From assembly GCF_036417845.1 (NCBI RefSeq), contig NC_090020.1, forward strand, positions 35,510,425 to 35,574,424: 64,000 nt of DNA, given 5' to 3'. Every line of letters starts with the position of its first letter. Position 1 is the first letter of the stretch. The position numbers were made by a program, and so were the translations under genes. This document shows, in pieces, positions 33,838 to 46,800 of this stretch. The stretch is from Apteryx mantelli (Eukaryota; Chordata; Aves; Apterygiformes; Apterygidae). Under the pieces are notes generated by a model, which was given only the letters and a program-made list of their open reading frames with translations, had not been told where the DNA came from and ran no database searches.

Positions 33838-36513
33838 TGCTGGTTCTGTTCTTTGAGCTATCACACTGTTCAATTAGAAGCTATGTAAAACCAGGAATAA
33901 TTCTTCTTTAAAAATAACTGAAAAGAAGTTCTTTAATGTGGAGTAAATAAAGATTTTCAAAATAAAGATCCATCCTGATTTATTGGCTGGGGTGCAGGAT
34001 TGGATCCCATAAGAATAACCTGGTAAAAGAACATGTTTGCATGTCTCTGGCATGCAATATCCTTTACTAGAGAACAAGGAAATACAGTGGAGGCCTTCCA
34101 GAGACTTGTCTCCACTGAGAAAATTTGTCTCCTTGGGTCTCTCGGTGGACCCCAGGCTTGACATGGTTCTGAGATATTTCTACATCTATTACCCTTTCAG
34201 TTTGATTTGGTATCAGTTAAAACAATGCCTAACCTGCAGTGAGCATCAACCAAAGCTTTAGTGCTGAAGCAGCAGAGATTTTTAATGGGAAAAATAAAAA
34301 TAAAAAACAATCCTGTCATTATTAACAAAAGGATGGCAGGTCAGAATGATGTTGCTGCCAAGACACTGCCAGTCTCCTGGAAACATCTAGGAGAGACTTT
34401 CCCCCAGCAGAAGGTGGACTCCCTCTCTGTATGCCTGCATCATAGACAGGCGTTTGTCAGCCATTTTTTCCAGGACAGAGGGGTGGCTTCATCTGTCCTC
34501 AATTAGAATTTTCAAAGTTAACTATAAGCCTGAAATAGTCACTACTGTCTCCTTCTACAGTCAGTAGAAAGAAGTGAGCATCTCCAAAGGGCAATTCATC
34601 TCTTTCTAAGGCATGTGCCTAAGACGAGTCATGTAAATCACTCTTATTTTTCTCCCTTGATTATAAAGGCAGCTAGGGTGACTAGCTCAGATGTTTAAAC
34701 CTTTGTAACTTTTAAACTTCTTCAGTTAGGTGAAATCAATCCCACATAAGGTACATGTTACAGCAGACAAGAGACATTTAGTGGGTTTGCGTCATATAGG
34801 GGTAATATGACAGAACAGATTTCTGAAACTTCTGTAGTAGATTTGAGTCCCTAGCAGGATTAAATAGTCTCCCCTGGTTTCCAATATGAGTGTGAGCAGA
34901 CAAAAATGAAAAAAAGTTTCACCTTTAAACAATCTTCCTAGTATCAGCATTCGGGTTAAAGACCAGTATCATGTGCTGATTGTTGTATTTTCTTTCTTAA
35001 TAGAAAGTGTCTCAGAGCCCAGTTTGCTTGCGTACATACTAATCAGTCCATAGAAAGTGCTGATGACTTTCTTCCCGGGTTTGTATTAAGCAATAGATGC
35101 AAATCCTATAAATGAGATGTGAGCATCTTTGTGCAGTTTTCTTCCCTTCCCAGTATGCCTGTGTAGACTGGGGGATTTTCTCCCCTCCGATTCTAGCCCT
35201 CTCTTTGTTCGGGCAGTTTCTTTGTGTGGTTAATCTTCAACATGCTTCATCTGCTTTCCATTCTCCTGCCTGCAGCCTAAAGCAATTACCTCAACCCAGC
35301 TGGGATAAAGAAAGCAGAGATTCTTCTTTAACCAAGGGAATAGCTTAGTAATGATCACATTTCTTCTGAAATAAACGATTGTTTGTATAATATGAACCCT
35401 CAGGCCATAAATTAGAGCTGAATAATGCAAAGAAAGGACCTTCAGAAAAAAAGCAAGTGGTTTGTATTCTGTTTGATAAACAGCAGAGTATCCAAATATT
35501 TATACGTTGCTTATTATGTTGCTTTTCATCTTACGGAAAAAACCTTTAAAAGTCAACAGTTAGGCCCTACTTAGTGAAATGATCACATAAAATTAATGGT
35601 CTAAGAAATGTTGTTACTATATATGTAGATATTACTGTAACAACACAGCTCTTTCATGGCCATTGGGAAAGAGTGGATACCAAAAGCACTTAAATGCTAG
35701 TACGTAATCTTTTTCCTGGACAAGCCAGAGATTGCAGTTCAGGAGGGGCTGAAATAACCTCAGAAAAGTTTGTTTGTTTTTTTTACCCTGCAGTACGTGT
35801 AAAGATTGGCCAAAGGTGTCCAAATCCATTGTTCAGCGCAGCAGTAGTTTGCCAGAAACGAGATTTGTGTGTCTAGTAATCTGTGTCAGGAAGAGGAAAG
35901 TTTGAAAATGAGCAGAAGACTGTTAAACTGTATGGTGAATGACTTGTGCAAATAAACAGCAATCGGGCAATCTTCATTCTTTCTGATACTCACTTGAATT
36001 AATGCCTTAATATTAGTGCCTGATAAATTATAAAAGGTTTTTCTTCTCCTACTCTTTCATGTTAAAATAATAAATGAATGAAGAGAAAGAGTTTATATTA
36101 CAATCCTGTCATAATGTTTAAATTACCTTTAAATGATCCAGACTAGAAGCTAAAAAAGGAAAGGGATCAGTTGCTAACTTTTGAAATATGACTCTTGAAA
36201 AGAGACTGAACTTTAGAATCATAAGTTAGACCGATTTTCAGCATTCCAGGTCATGTCATGTGGAAGCAATTTGGTGGCCTAAATCTCAGAAGGGGGCCAA
36301 AGGCAGAGCACAAGTAGAGGTGATTGGTGTCTCTGGCAGTTTGATGCAATGTGGAAAAATTCTCATTGTGAAAGTTGTATGTTCCATGTGATTTTCAATT
36401 AGCTGGCTTGGGTCCAGTGTAATAAGACCCCAAAAGTGACCTGCTTATAGTTAAATGTCTGTAAGGACATATTTCTAAAAGACTTGTTCTATTATATTAC
36501 ATTTTAATTTGCA

Positions 36514-36569
36514 CAGTCTTATAGCTGGAATGATACCTCCCCAGTCTTACAGCTGGAATTATACCTCCC
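36514..36569 (+). repeat. 28-bp tandem duplication
   Basis: Two adjacent 28-base units (36514-36541 and 36542-36569) of the form CAGTCTTAYAGCTGGAAT followed by KATACCTCCC. They differ at two positions. Confidence 0.92.
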
Positions 36570-39500
36570 CCTAACATTTAATCCTGAGGATCCTTTCTGA
36601 GGATTTCTAATGGTGGAAACTGAGGAGGAATAACAGCTGGAGAAAACCAGACTACTGCATGAGGAAGGGAAATGGATGACAGATGAAGCAAGAGCAATTT
36701 TCATGACTTGTCAATTATCAGGTATTCATAGTTTGATTCCTTCTTTGAGGTACACAGGGTACTTGATTTTCTTTCAACTGAAGATGAATGAGACCTTCCA
36801 AAAACATGGCCCCATCATTCAGAAATGCCCAGTGGCTTCTACAAATAATAGCCCCAGATTATATGATTGTTTGACTGGTGGTTCATCATGAAAATGCATC
36901 TGTTAACTTTGCTGAGCAAGATCTATTTCAACTCCAGCAAGCCGAACACTGAGCTGAGGCCATTGGTTTGTCCTCCTCTTAAAATATAGCTTAAAATGGA
37001 AAAGATTGTTAGAGATGACTCAATGGTTAGAGGATGCATTTAGATGGATTCTCAGCTTGCTTCTTCAGGGAATTCAAACCCTTGTCTTAGAAGAATGTGC
37101 AAACCACCACAAAAGTGCTGTTAATGTTATGTCACCACATAGCTTTAGATGAAACATTTGATGAGAGGATGTAATTGGGAATGTATCTTAGTAGCATCGT
37201 GCTTAGAGTGCCCTTTCGGGAGCTGCAGTCTGTTCTCAGGTTCTCTTCCCCATCCCAACACTCTCCATTTTATCCAGGGGCTCTCTGAAAGTTATTTTAT
37301 GATATGATGACTGGTATGATCCGTAATGAAATACTGCATTTCTGATATCACTGATTGACAGATATTGATGGTCAGAGAAGAGCCTTGAGTATGATTTAGG
37401 TTTTGGAAAAAAGCCACAATGATTTCTAATATTGGTGATCACAACAGATCACAATCTATTCTGCTTACCAAAGAGAAGGTTAAGAAGTGACTTGATTTAC
37501 CCAGGGAAGTGGCAGTTTGAGGAGTCTGGTTTTATACTCATTCTGGCTGATTCTATGGAATACCAGAATTATAAATACTTGGTGTTTGTGGAATCCAAAA
37601 TTTGCCTCTAGAATCAAGTCTTGGGAGCAATGCAGAGATTACTCACATGGCTCCCAGTCTGCTGGAAACGCCTTTAAAGAATGGGAAGTAGAAACCCAAG
37701 AGAAAGTCTTTGTCTGCAATATCTCAAAGGGAGTTAGAACTTGAAAACGATGGCATTTCAACACGGGGCTGAACAAAAAAAGGCCAACTCATGGTACAGC
37801 CTTTTGAAAACAGTGTGTCTAAAAAGCCAGAGAAGGCATTTACAAGCAACAAATATTTAGATAGGTGTGAAAACAGAGAAGAATGCTTTTGTAGTCTGAA
37901 GAGGGTGAGATCAACCAAGGAAAAATGAAGTTTATTGCAGAGGAAGCACCCGTTTTAGCTTCACTAGTGATTCAGATGAAAAGCTTGAAGTTACAAGAGA
38001 AATATCTGGATGCTTCAGAGGTCCACAGTGAAAACACAGAGTTTAAGAGTGGTGAGGACACTGATTCAGGAAATACAAGGTTATTTTCTTCGGGTTTGTG
38101 CATCACTGCTCTTAGAAAGTAAGGAGTGGCTACGTTTATAAACCTCTACGGAGCATGTGTTGTCTCTCTTCAAGCTCAGTCTTGTACACCTACACGGCGC
38201 ACTAGAAAGGGTGTATTTATACCCTAGGAAATCCAAAGAAACAGAACAGGCTTTGAGGGCAGGAATGCAAAGAGAGCATAATATATACAAAGCTTGCACC
38301 TAGGAAGTGTGTTAAGGGGCTAATCCTTTTTTAAGCTTATTCTGTCCCAACAAAGTGAGAGATCTCAGCGTGGTGAGATGCAAACACAGCAATGTGGTAA
38401 CAGTGTGGTTGAACGGAGCTCCCAGGTTTCAGGAACAGAGCTGTCTTTGGCAGAGCCTTTAGTAGGCAAAAGTAGTGTGAAAACCAGCTAAAGCTGGGAG
38501 TTGAACCTGGACAAGCTCAGACTAGAAGTAAAGCCCAACATTTTGAGTAGAGGATAACTACAGTCATAATAGGGATTGTTGTGAAAATCACTGGGATTTT
38601 TCATCTTTGCGATTCTGGATGGTAAGAGCAATGTTTTTCTAAAAGAGATGTGTTTGTTCAGTACAAGTGCTCTTTTCTTGCCTTGAATTCTATAACTTTA
38701 GAACTAAACGGAAGAAAACGATAGCACTGTGACTGCCATTTGTTGATGCTCTGATTGCTGCTAATGAACAGTTTTTGACAAAAAAAGCAATTTTCAAAAT
38801 GAACTACCTCTTGCTCTAAAAGCCACATTTCCTTTTTATTTGATTAACATCATCTGGAACAGCACACTAAGAATAATACTGTGTTGCTTATCACATTGTT
38901 ACTTGCTCTGCATGAGCAAGTAATTTCTGGTCACAAGCAAACTCCATAGGAAACAGGATAACGGAATTCATGTCATTAAAGAGTCTAATGGAGAAGAATA
39001 AAAAAAATTCCAGTACTACGTTTTTTTCCCAGAAATGAGGAAATTATCACTTTTGGATAAGAGTTAATGCCTCAAAATAGTGTTGGCTTGCTTATAGGTG
39101 TAGGTGCATATGCCTGGTAGAGGGGACAGGGTCATATTTTAAAGATGTCAAGAACGGTTAACTTGTTTTAGAGTTTGAATGAATGTTTGCACACATTTTT
39201 TCCCACTGTTGAAAGCTATCTAGGCTATAACAAATCTATTTTGCCACAAGGTCTTCCAAATTATGAGTTTGTTTCTCTAAATTTGTTGATTGCTTTGCAG
39301 AAGTGCAAAGCAGGGACAACTTGCACCATCTGGCTCCTTTTTAACAAACCTACATAGACAAGATCTTCATAAAGTATTTTTACCACCAGGTGGAACAGCA
39401 TGACTTAGTAGATTAGGCAAGACGCTTACAGTAATCAACCCACTTATCCCTTAAGCATTCGACATAACAATGTGGCTAGTGTTAGTCTCGGAAGGACATG

Positions 39501-40139
39501 GACAGCAAGTCCCTTGAGGGTACAGAAAGTAACCACCGGCTGAAAAACAGTAGGGATGGGATTGCTATTCTGTCATGTTTGTCTTAACATTGGGCAACCT
39601 TGAACTGCATTTCCCCATCAGCCGGGGAAAAAAATAAATATATAAACCAACAGCTTTCTAATGTTGCAACATGCATAATAAGATGATGTCATGCTGGAGC
39701 CCTGCTGCACTTTGCAAATCTGGGTCTTGGTCACAGACAGCTGAACCCCTGTGCCTGAGGTTACAGTGTGGTATACTAGGTTGGGGAAGTTAACATAGGA
39801 AAATGAACTGCTTGGGGTTTTTAAAACCCTCTGCATTAAATATGCAAGTTCTATTTCCCTCTAGTTCTAAACACTCTTTAAGCAAAACATGTTGCAGCAT
39901 GCAGTGTTCAAAGTGAAGCCCTGACCCTACTGAAACCTATGGGAAGCCTGCCATGAAGGTCATTGCAGATGAGGTTGGCAATCCTCATTAAAGAAGATGG
40001 GCTTGAATCCTGCTGTCTCTATACAAATTTTCTTTCTTCCTTGCTCTGGAAAAATCCACTTGATATTGATAGATTACTCAGCTTGTAAATCTATAAATAG
40101 GAAACAGATATCTGCCTACGATTTAAAAAGATGATGCCC

Positions 40140-40157
40140 TGTGTGTGTGTGTGTGTG
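40140..40157 (+). repeat. (TG)9 microsatellite
   Basis: Nine perfect TG dinucleotides; a simple slippage-prone repeat. Confidence 0.95.
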
Positions 40158-42749
40158 ATCTGAGAAACCAGAGTAGCAATTGAAGAGACACTCAATTCAT
40201 GGATAGAGCGCCCCACAGCTATGGTGGGGCATGACCCAGTGTGTCCTCTTTTCTCCAGACCATGAGCCGCTTGCACGTGCTGACCTACTTCTGAAGAGTA
40301 GCTGTTTAAAAATACAATGACAGAGACGCCCATAATCAAACGTGAAAGTGTATAGAGCAGTAGTTTTCAGGCTGTGGACTGCAAAACCATGGCGGACCAG
40401 TGTCTGCTCTTAAGGGGTCAGTGAAAAGTGACAAAAGAAAGCAAATCTGCATATGATCTACAACAATATGTGTATGGGAGATTGGTCCACCTCCCCACTG
40501 GTAATCTTTCTGGAGTCCACATATTGGAAGGCTCTTGAAAACTACTGAACTAGAAGACTGAAGAAAGAGCTAAGGCAAGAGGACAAGGATGCAAAATGTA
40601 TTGCACAAGTAATACTTCTAAGACGGTGTGTTAAACCAGCCCAGAGAGGGAAAAAAAAACAACAACAACAAGTCTCTTCATATTTGGCAGGGCAGTCATA
40701 ATTTTTTCAAAGCTATGTGCATGTGTCACAGCAGGAGTTGTCCTTTTCTAGCCTGGCAGGGCTATTATTATGGTGTTTTGGGGTACTTCTGAAGAAAACA
40801 GCCCAGCAAATGTTTTGGCTCATTACACGTATTATCACAACTGTAATTATATGCATGGTAGGGCTGCAAGTAATTATGCTTTGTTCTTTCTTTCTGTATG
40901 AATATACCCAGATCTTCCAGAAAGAGTGCCCTGGTTTTATGCAAGAGTATAATTTCTTTGCAGGGAATGGAGCTTGTTTCTCCTGTCTGGCCTACCTATT
41001 TCACTGCTCTCCTTCTTACATAGCAGACTGCAGCAATTACTGAGCCCCGAGGCAAGTCTCTCTGATACAGGCTGAACACCACAATTTATCCCATGTCTTG
41101 GTTGCCTTTGCAGCATATATTTTGGTGATGCTGATCTCTTCTTTTACGCTTTATCTTAAAATAAATATGCAGGGTACTTGCAGTATCTTCTCTGCCATGA
41201 GTTTACAAGCTTTCTAATTGCCTTGTGAATAAACTGCTCCTTGACGTGACTTAGAATTCTGTCATCCTTTTCCTATGCATATGCAGGCAGGAGTAATTTC
41301 CATGTAAGGCCGGCCTTTTCCAGCTCTTTTTCTTATAGTGACCCACATTTCCTTTCAGAGTCACTTAAGCAGGTGCTGTAAAAGTTGGGGAAGGGCCATA
41401 TCTATTTTGATTGGAGTGTTGTATTTTCTGGTGCACAGAGGCAATGTTTTGTGGTTGCAATAATACAAATAAAGTTCTGTGGGTGTAGAAGGTATATTTT
41501 CATATAGGCCAGATGACTCTGAACTGACTTGTGCTTATATTACTTTCCATTACTTTCTATTGCTATGAAAAATCGACAGATCCTGCAGGTACCAGTGGAG
41601 CTCCTGCTGGTGGGCAGCAAGAATGGTAAGTGAAAGCGGATGAAAAACCATCCACCCAGAGCAACATCATGTTTCAAAGGGCTCAGATAGTGATAGCAGG
41701 ATACAGATTTCTAGATAGGACAGATCCAGGACAATTCTGTTTATGAGCAACCTCCTTATCTCATAGACCCTCTGAGAGAGGTGCCATAAATATTACTATA
41801 TTTGCACTGTATATTTGTACAGTATTATATATAACTTTAACATGCTCTGCAATGCAAACATTAGCTGATGGCTGTTCAGTCTTCAGTGTTTGTTTTAAGG
41901 GGCCTGTTGTTTGTTCAGACAGATCAAGACCTCAGGGCTAAACACGTTGGCCTCAAATCCAAGACCGATGGGAGTGGGATAAAGACTGGCTTCATACCAT
42001 TGTGTTCCTCCAATCTGGCTCCTTCCAGGCACGCAGCTTAGATTTAACCTAGCATGCCCTACCATTTGGGATCAAGACATGCTGTAGACAGCTGACCAAT
42101 ATTTCTTCACGTAATACAATATCATCTAGAAAACTGAAAAACATGTAAATCTCTCTTTAAAAATTCTGCGAAATACTTGTGCATTTTCATTTTTGTGACA
42201 CATAATGACTGACACTATGATGAGCTGTAAAGGAATGAAATTATCATTAGAAAAGTAATAATGAAAATGACACTTTCTTCATTCTTTTATCAATTTCCAC
42301 TTTGTGTGTCTTCTTAGTCACATCTCTTTGCCTGAGGGGCATCAGTGAGGTTTTGGAGACAATGCTACTAGGAAAGAGTGAGTTGTATTTTATTCAAGGC
42401 TGAAATATCATCAGTAGTTTTAAGATCCATGATTGCTGATGATGTGCAGGGCAGAACTTGACTTCCAGATAGTAGGCTGAGACTTTGAACCCCGCCTTTC
42501 TTCCCACCAAGTCCATTTGTTGTAGATATTATCACCAAGAGACAATATATTTGGATCTCAACACTGCTTTTTAAAAAGTTACTTCTATAAACACAATTAT
42601 TTGGGCTTTAGATGTGTCTGGATTTCTTCTCGTTGTATCATTAAATGTCTTAGGCCCCAGTGCTATGAACTTTTAAAGCTGTGCTCACCTTTAGTGAAGC
42701 ACATAGGTAAGGGTTTGCAGGAAGAGACTGACGAACTGAAGCAGCCTGC

Positions 42750-43188
42750 AGTATGATTAGGAAGATGGACCATGTGATGTCTGAGGAGAGTCTGAAAAAG
42801 TTAAGTTTTCTTAGCCTAGAAAAGAGAAGGTCAAGGAGTCTACTTGTCTTCCACTACCTAAAGGGAGTAGAGAGAAGATGGAGTTAGACTCTTTCCGGAG
42901 GTACACAGCAGAAGTTCAAGAGGCAAAGTCACAGGTTTCAGCAAGGGAAATTGCTTTTGGATATAAAAAACCAAAATCTTCAGAGAGAGAGTGGTCAAAC
43001 ATGGGAACAGGTTTCCTGGAGAGGTTGTGACATTTTCATCCTTGGAGCTAGACAAGGATGGAGACCACTCCAGCTGGACAAAGTCCTAAGCAATGTTTTA
43101 ACTTTGAAGTTGGCCCTGTTTTGAGCAGAGGGTTGGACTTAGACCCCTGTAGGTCTCTTCCAATCTAAATTATTCTATGACTCTATGA
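42750..43188 (+). mobile_element. Old, decayed CR1 3' fragment
   Basis: The plus strand aligns by eye to the last roughly 440 bases of CR1. Landmarks are ATGATTAGGAAGATGGA (young copies: ATGATTAGGGGACTGGAG), TAGCCTAGAAAAGAGAAGG (young: AGCCTGGAGAAGAGAAGG), a GGTTTCCTGGAGAGGTTGTG counterpart of the RLPREVV region, GAGGGTTGGACTTAGA, and an ATTCTATGACTCTATG tail. Many substitutions and small indels have destroyed the frame. The tail octamer is ATTCTATG rather than the ATTCTGTG of the young copies, so it belongs to a different, older subfamily. Confidence 0.85.
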
Positions 43189-43519
43189 GGACATATTTTC
43201 TTCCATTATATGTAACATTTTTTGAAGCAACAGAATGCTGAACTTGAGGATTTCTGACTTTTTTCCCTCCAAAGTCCATTCATACAGCTTCCCAAAATGC
43301 TGCAGAAAGAGCAGATTCAGTGGCTTATGTACTACTAAAATAACCGTCAATTTGTTGACACACAGTGCCTCAGGGCTAGGGATTATGTCCTTGATCCTTT
43401 TTTGTCGTTAAAGCTGCATGTAGCCTGATCATGAAGACTGCTTCCTACCTAGCATCAGCTTTTTGCTGTTTTAATTATAAACAATTAAGAGAAAGTGAAA
43501 GTGCTCTTAAAAAAATTTT

Positions 43520-43539
43520 TTTTGAGTTATAACTCAAAA
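43520..43539. repeat. Perfect 20-bp palindrome
   Basis: TTTTGAGTTATAACTCAAAA equals its own reverse complement. It directly follows an A7T-rich self-complementary run (about 43509-43522). Confidence 0.95.
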
Positions 43540-43761
43540 GATAAAATATGCAACCTAAGAGGCCTAGAAAATGGAGATTCTAAACCAAGAACAGACCTAA
43601 ATATACATTTGTAAAATAATCTGTACTGAAAGCAAAGTACTTGCAGGTAGAAATAATCCACTTCAGAGAAAACTCTTATTAAAGGCGATGCGTTTCATGA
43701 CCTCTTAAATAGCTTAAATGAGAAATATAAATGACATTGTCACATGTTCTTGTCCTCACAG

Positions 43762-43842
43762 GTCACCCATCCATGCCATGTCCTTAGGAAGACTTAATGA
43801 ATGAAAGGGGAACCAGCCTGGACTCACGCTTCTGTTTCATTG
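43762..43842 (+). other. Splice-flanked segment, non-coding exon candidate
   Basis: A strong acceptor (ATGTTCTTGTCCTCACAG ending 43761) is followed 81 bases later by a good donor (TTG/GTAAGTTG at 43843). All three frames contain stops, so if used it would be a UTR or lncRNA exon. Without transcript data it is only a candidate. Confidence 0.2.
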
Positions 43843-46800
43843 GTAAGTTGGATGCTTTATTTAGGGATTTTTTCCTAAATGTGAGTAGCTTGGGTACTAG
43901 CTTTGAAACGACTGTGTTGATCAAGTATTCCTGAAAAGGTGAAACTGAGACTAAGTCTTGGGTCTACTCAGGTGACTAAGGGTAGTAGACTACCTGTTAC
44001 TTATATTAAAGGCAGCAGGAAGAAAATGTCTCAGGTCTGAATAGTCAGCTGGAAGCCTCTGAGGTTGATACCTTTGGGGAAAAGGTATCTTTCCTGTGAC
44101 CCATTTTGAAAGAGCAGCTTCTTTTATGTAAACTCTGCACATTTAAAGGAATGAGTGAATGCCTGAAAAAGACATTCATGGCACTGTTCTATTTTAAGAA
44201 CCACTTTTAAAAAATTCTGCTTGAATTTAAAGAAAGAAAATAGAAAGACCTGTATATCTGGGAAAACAGAGTCATGGCCAGATGAGAAGAGGACACTGAC
44301 AACTTATACAACAAAGCAACCTTCTTCCTCCAGCACAATAATCACACGACTCTGAATATTTCTCTGAGTGCCAACTTTTCTCTTATGAAGTCTAATTTTC
44401 AAGAATGGGCTTCTAAATTAAGACCATCAATTTCTGCTGCATTTTTATCTCAACTTAGCACTGAAGCTTTAAATGGAGGCTCTTCATAGCAGTGATTGTC
44501 TCTGTTTTGTGTCTTCTGCGGAGCTGTAACAGGATGCCCAAATACACTTATTTGTGCACTTTAGTGCACATTTGACAAGCTCAAAGGCAACAAAGTGTTC
44601 ATTAAAGCACTGCTAGTGGAAATCAAACCCAAGCTCTCCAGTGCAATTTTCTTTTAGTTCTGATTGTAATAGAGCTATGCCAAAAGAGGTGTTTTCAACA
44701 GATGTTAGGGATGTGAAATTTTTTTCTCCTGCTTTATGGTCAAAAGTGGTTCCTGGCTGCTGGAAAAGCCATTTTACCCAGGGGAAAAGGACAATACATG
44801 AAACCCACTGTTACCAGCAGGAATTTTAAGCATGGATAGAAAGGAAAATATGATCTTTAATGTGAATTATTGTCAGATGCAGAAGTGTTTTGGTGATGAA
44901 ATAGTGTTAGGCTGTCTGAAATGGAAAAACAGAAGATGTTTATCAACCACATGCTTTTGTTGTTCCTGGTTTAGTTTGTGATTTCTTTAAGCTTTTTGGC
45001 ATTCACACTCTGAGGAGAGGGAAATGCTGCCTGAATACTGCTCTTGTATCCAGCATCTCCCTGTTGAGTTTATTCACATCTTATCTTTGTGAGAACCGGG
45101 GTGGAATTAAAATCACAGTGAGCTCAGTGAGGAGGGAAATAGCAAGAGGAGATCTACCAAACCTGGCAATATTTTGCACACTAAGCAGCTGGTCTAACCA
45201 TTTCAGAAGGTCACATGGTCATTTCCACCCCTGGAGGGAGGAAAGAAATTCCCTGTAGAAATTAGAGAAACTGAGCGTCTTCTCTGTGTTTCACATTTGG
45301 GAAGCTTTTCTGTGCATGCTGTGGTCAAAGTCACAGCTGGGGCTGGTGCAGCAAGGAAATGTACGCAGCAGCACACCAGAGACTGCGTGTCTTACACTGA
45401 TCTTGCCTACGCCTGTCTTACAGCTGTGTACTCTGTTGCTTTACTGAAGATTACTCCTGGTTTGCAAGGGGTGAGATCAGAGTAAGGTCCTCTCAATGTA
45501 ACTTAATATAATTTCTACAGAAAAAGAGCTGGACTCTTACGTTCCTGTGAGTCATAAACTGGCTGTCACACGAAGAGCTCAGAATAGCAGACTCTTCTCT
45601 TGGGCCATGTGGTTGCTACTTCAATAAACCAGCTGGAGAAAAAGGGCCAAGGAAAAGACAGAAAAAGGCACAGCAAGCCAGGGCGACTGCCTCCCTTTCT
45701 AGCTGGCTAAAGACTTTTTGATCTTGTCTTTGAAATCCCCAGTGTTGTACCCTTAAGGTCTGTGGTAAACATCTGTTAAAACATGGAAACCATTTCCCCC
45801 TCCTAATTTACATCCTAATTTATAAAATCACTTGGTGTGAAAGTGCAATCTAGATGTCTGGGCTTGACAGCACAGAAAAAAAAAGTGAAAACTCCAGGTA
45901 AAGCAGAGTTCAAGCTTGGCATTAGTGGCAAAAGAATACACAGGAAGGGGTGAGGGAAAAAAGCAAGCTTCGTACTGCATAGAGAAAAGGCAGATTTCAA
46001 ATTAAAATGCTTACCAGGTGATTGAGACATTCTGTCTGAAAGTTTCAATAAACATGTCCACTGAAGAGTATCAGCTGTGTCTACAGTGGCCAGTGTGAAA
46101 CAACGAAACATCTGTTCTAGATATGCTTTCCACATATAGGAAAGCTTGGAGCCAAGACTAAGGGTCAAGAATGCTCTATATATGTATATGGCACAAAACT
46201 CATTTCTCAAATGTAAACATAGTTGATGTTCTGATACTTTGATAACATCCCCTGCAGTGAAATTACCACCTAGCGTGAGTTTGCAGTGCTTTCACTCTTC
46301 ATACACAAAAGTACAAAGCGTACCTGTGCTGAATCAGTCTAGTTAAAAAAGAAGACCCCCCTACCTACCCACTCACCCACCCACAAATACAGGCATTTCT
46401 AGCTGGGCAGAAGTAGCTATACACTTAGCTCTGGACTCAGTTCAAAATAAAAACTACCAGAGCTGGCTCTCCACCCCATAAAACTTGTGACTATGATAAC
46501 CATGATTTGGAGAAGCTAGAAGTAGAAATACTTTAATTTTTAAAGAACAAGCAATAAATTCATTCCCTTAAAAAGTATCAGTGCAAATATGAACTGGTTA
46601 GTTGCAGTTACTAACTGTTTGGTTTATCTGAAAGTGCAAGGAGAGATAGGGAATATTACATGGATACACACACACTCATTATTCCACACGTTCTGTAATG
46701 TTTCAGGTTTTGTCTACCTTGTTTTGGGTCAAGTCCGTTATGTTTCTAACTTCCCCTCCTGCCAGCCCTACATCCATCAACTTGGAAATAAAGAGAAAGA

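Larger units (their letters stand above)
32916..42749. other. Unique non-coding sequence with short duplications
   Basis: No gene is recognised. It contains two short local tandem duplications and a TG repeat, listed separately. Stretches near 36985-37080 and 38490-38545 weakly resemble MIR-type SINE heads in opposite orientations; neither is firm enough to call. Open frames are 108 codons or fewer and without domains. Confidence 0.45.

Noticed and set aside
38490-38545. MIR-like complement (GGGAGTTGAACCTGG)
   Set aside because: Only one short block matches and the neighbouring SINE blocks are missing; not called as a feature.
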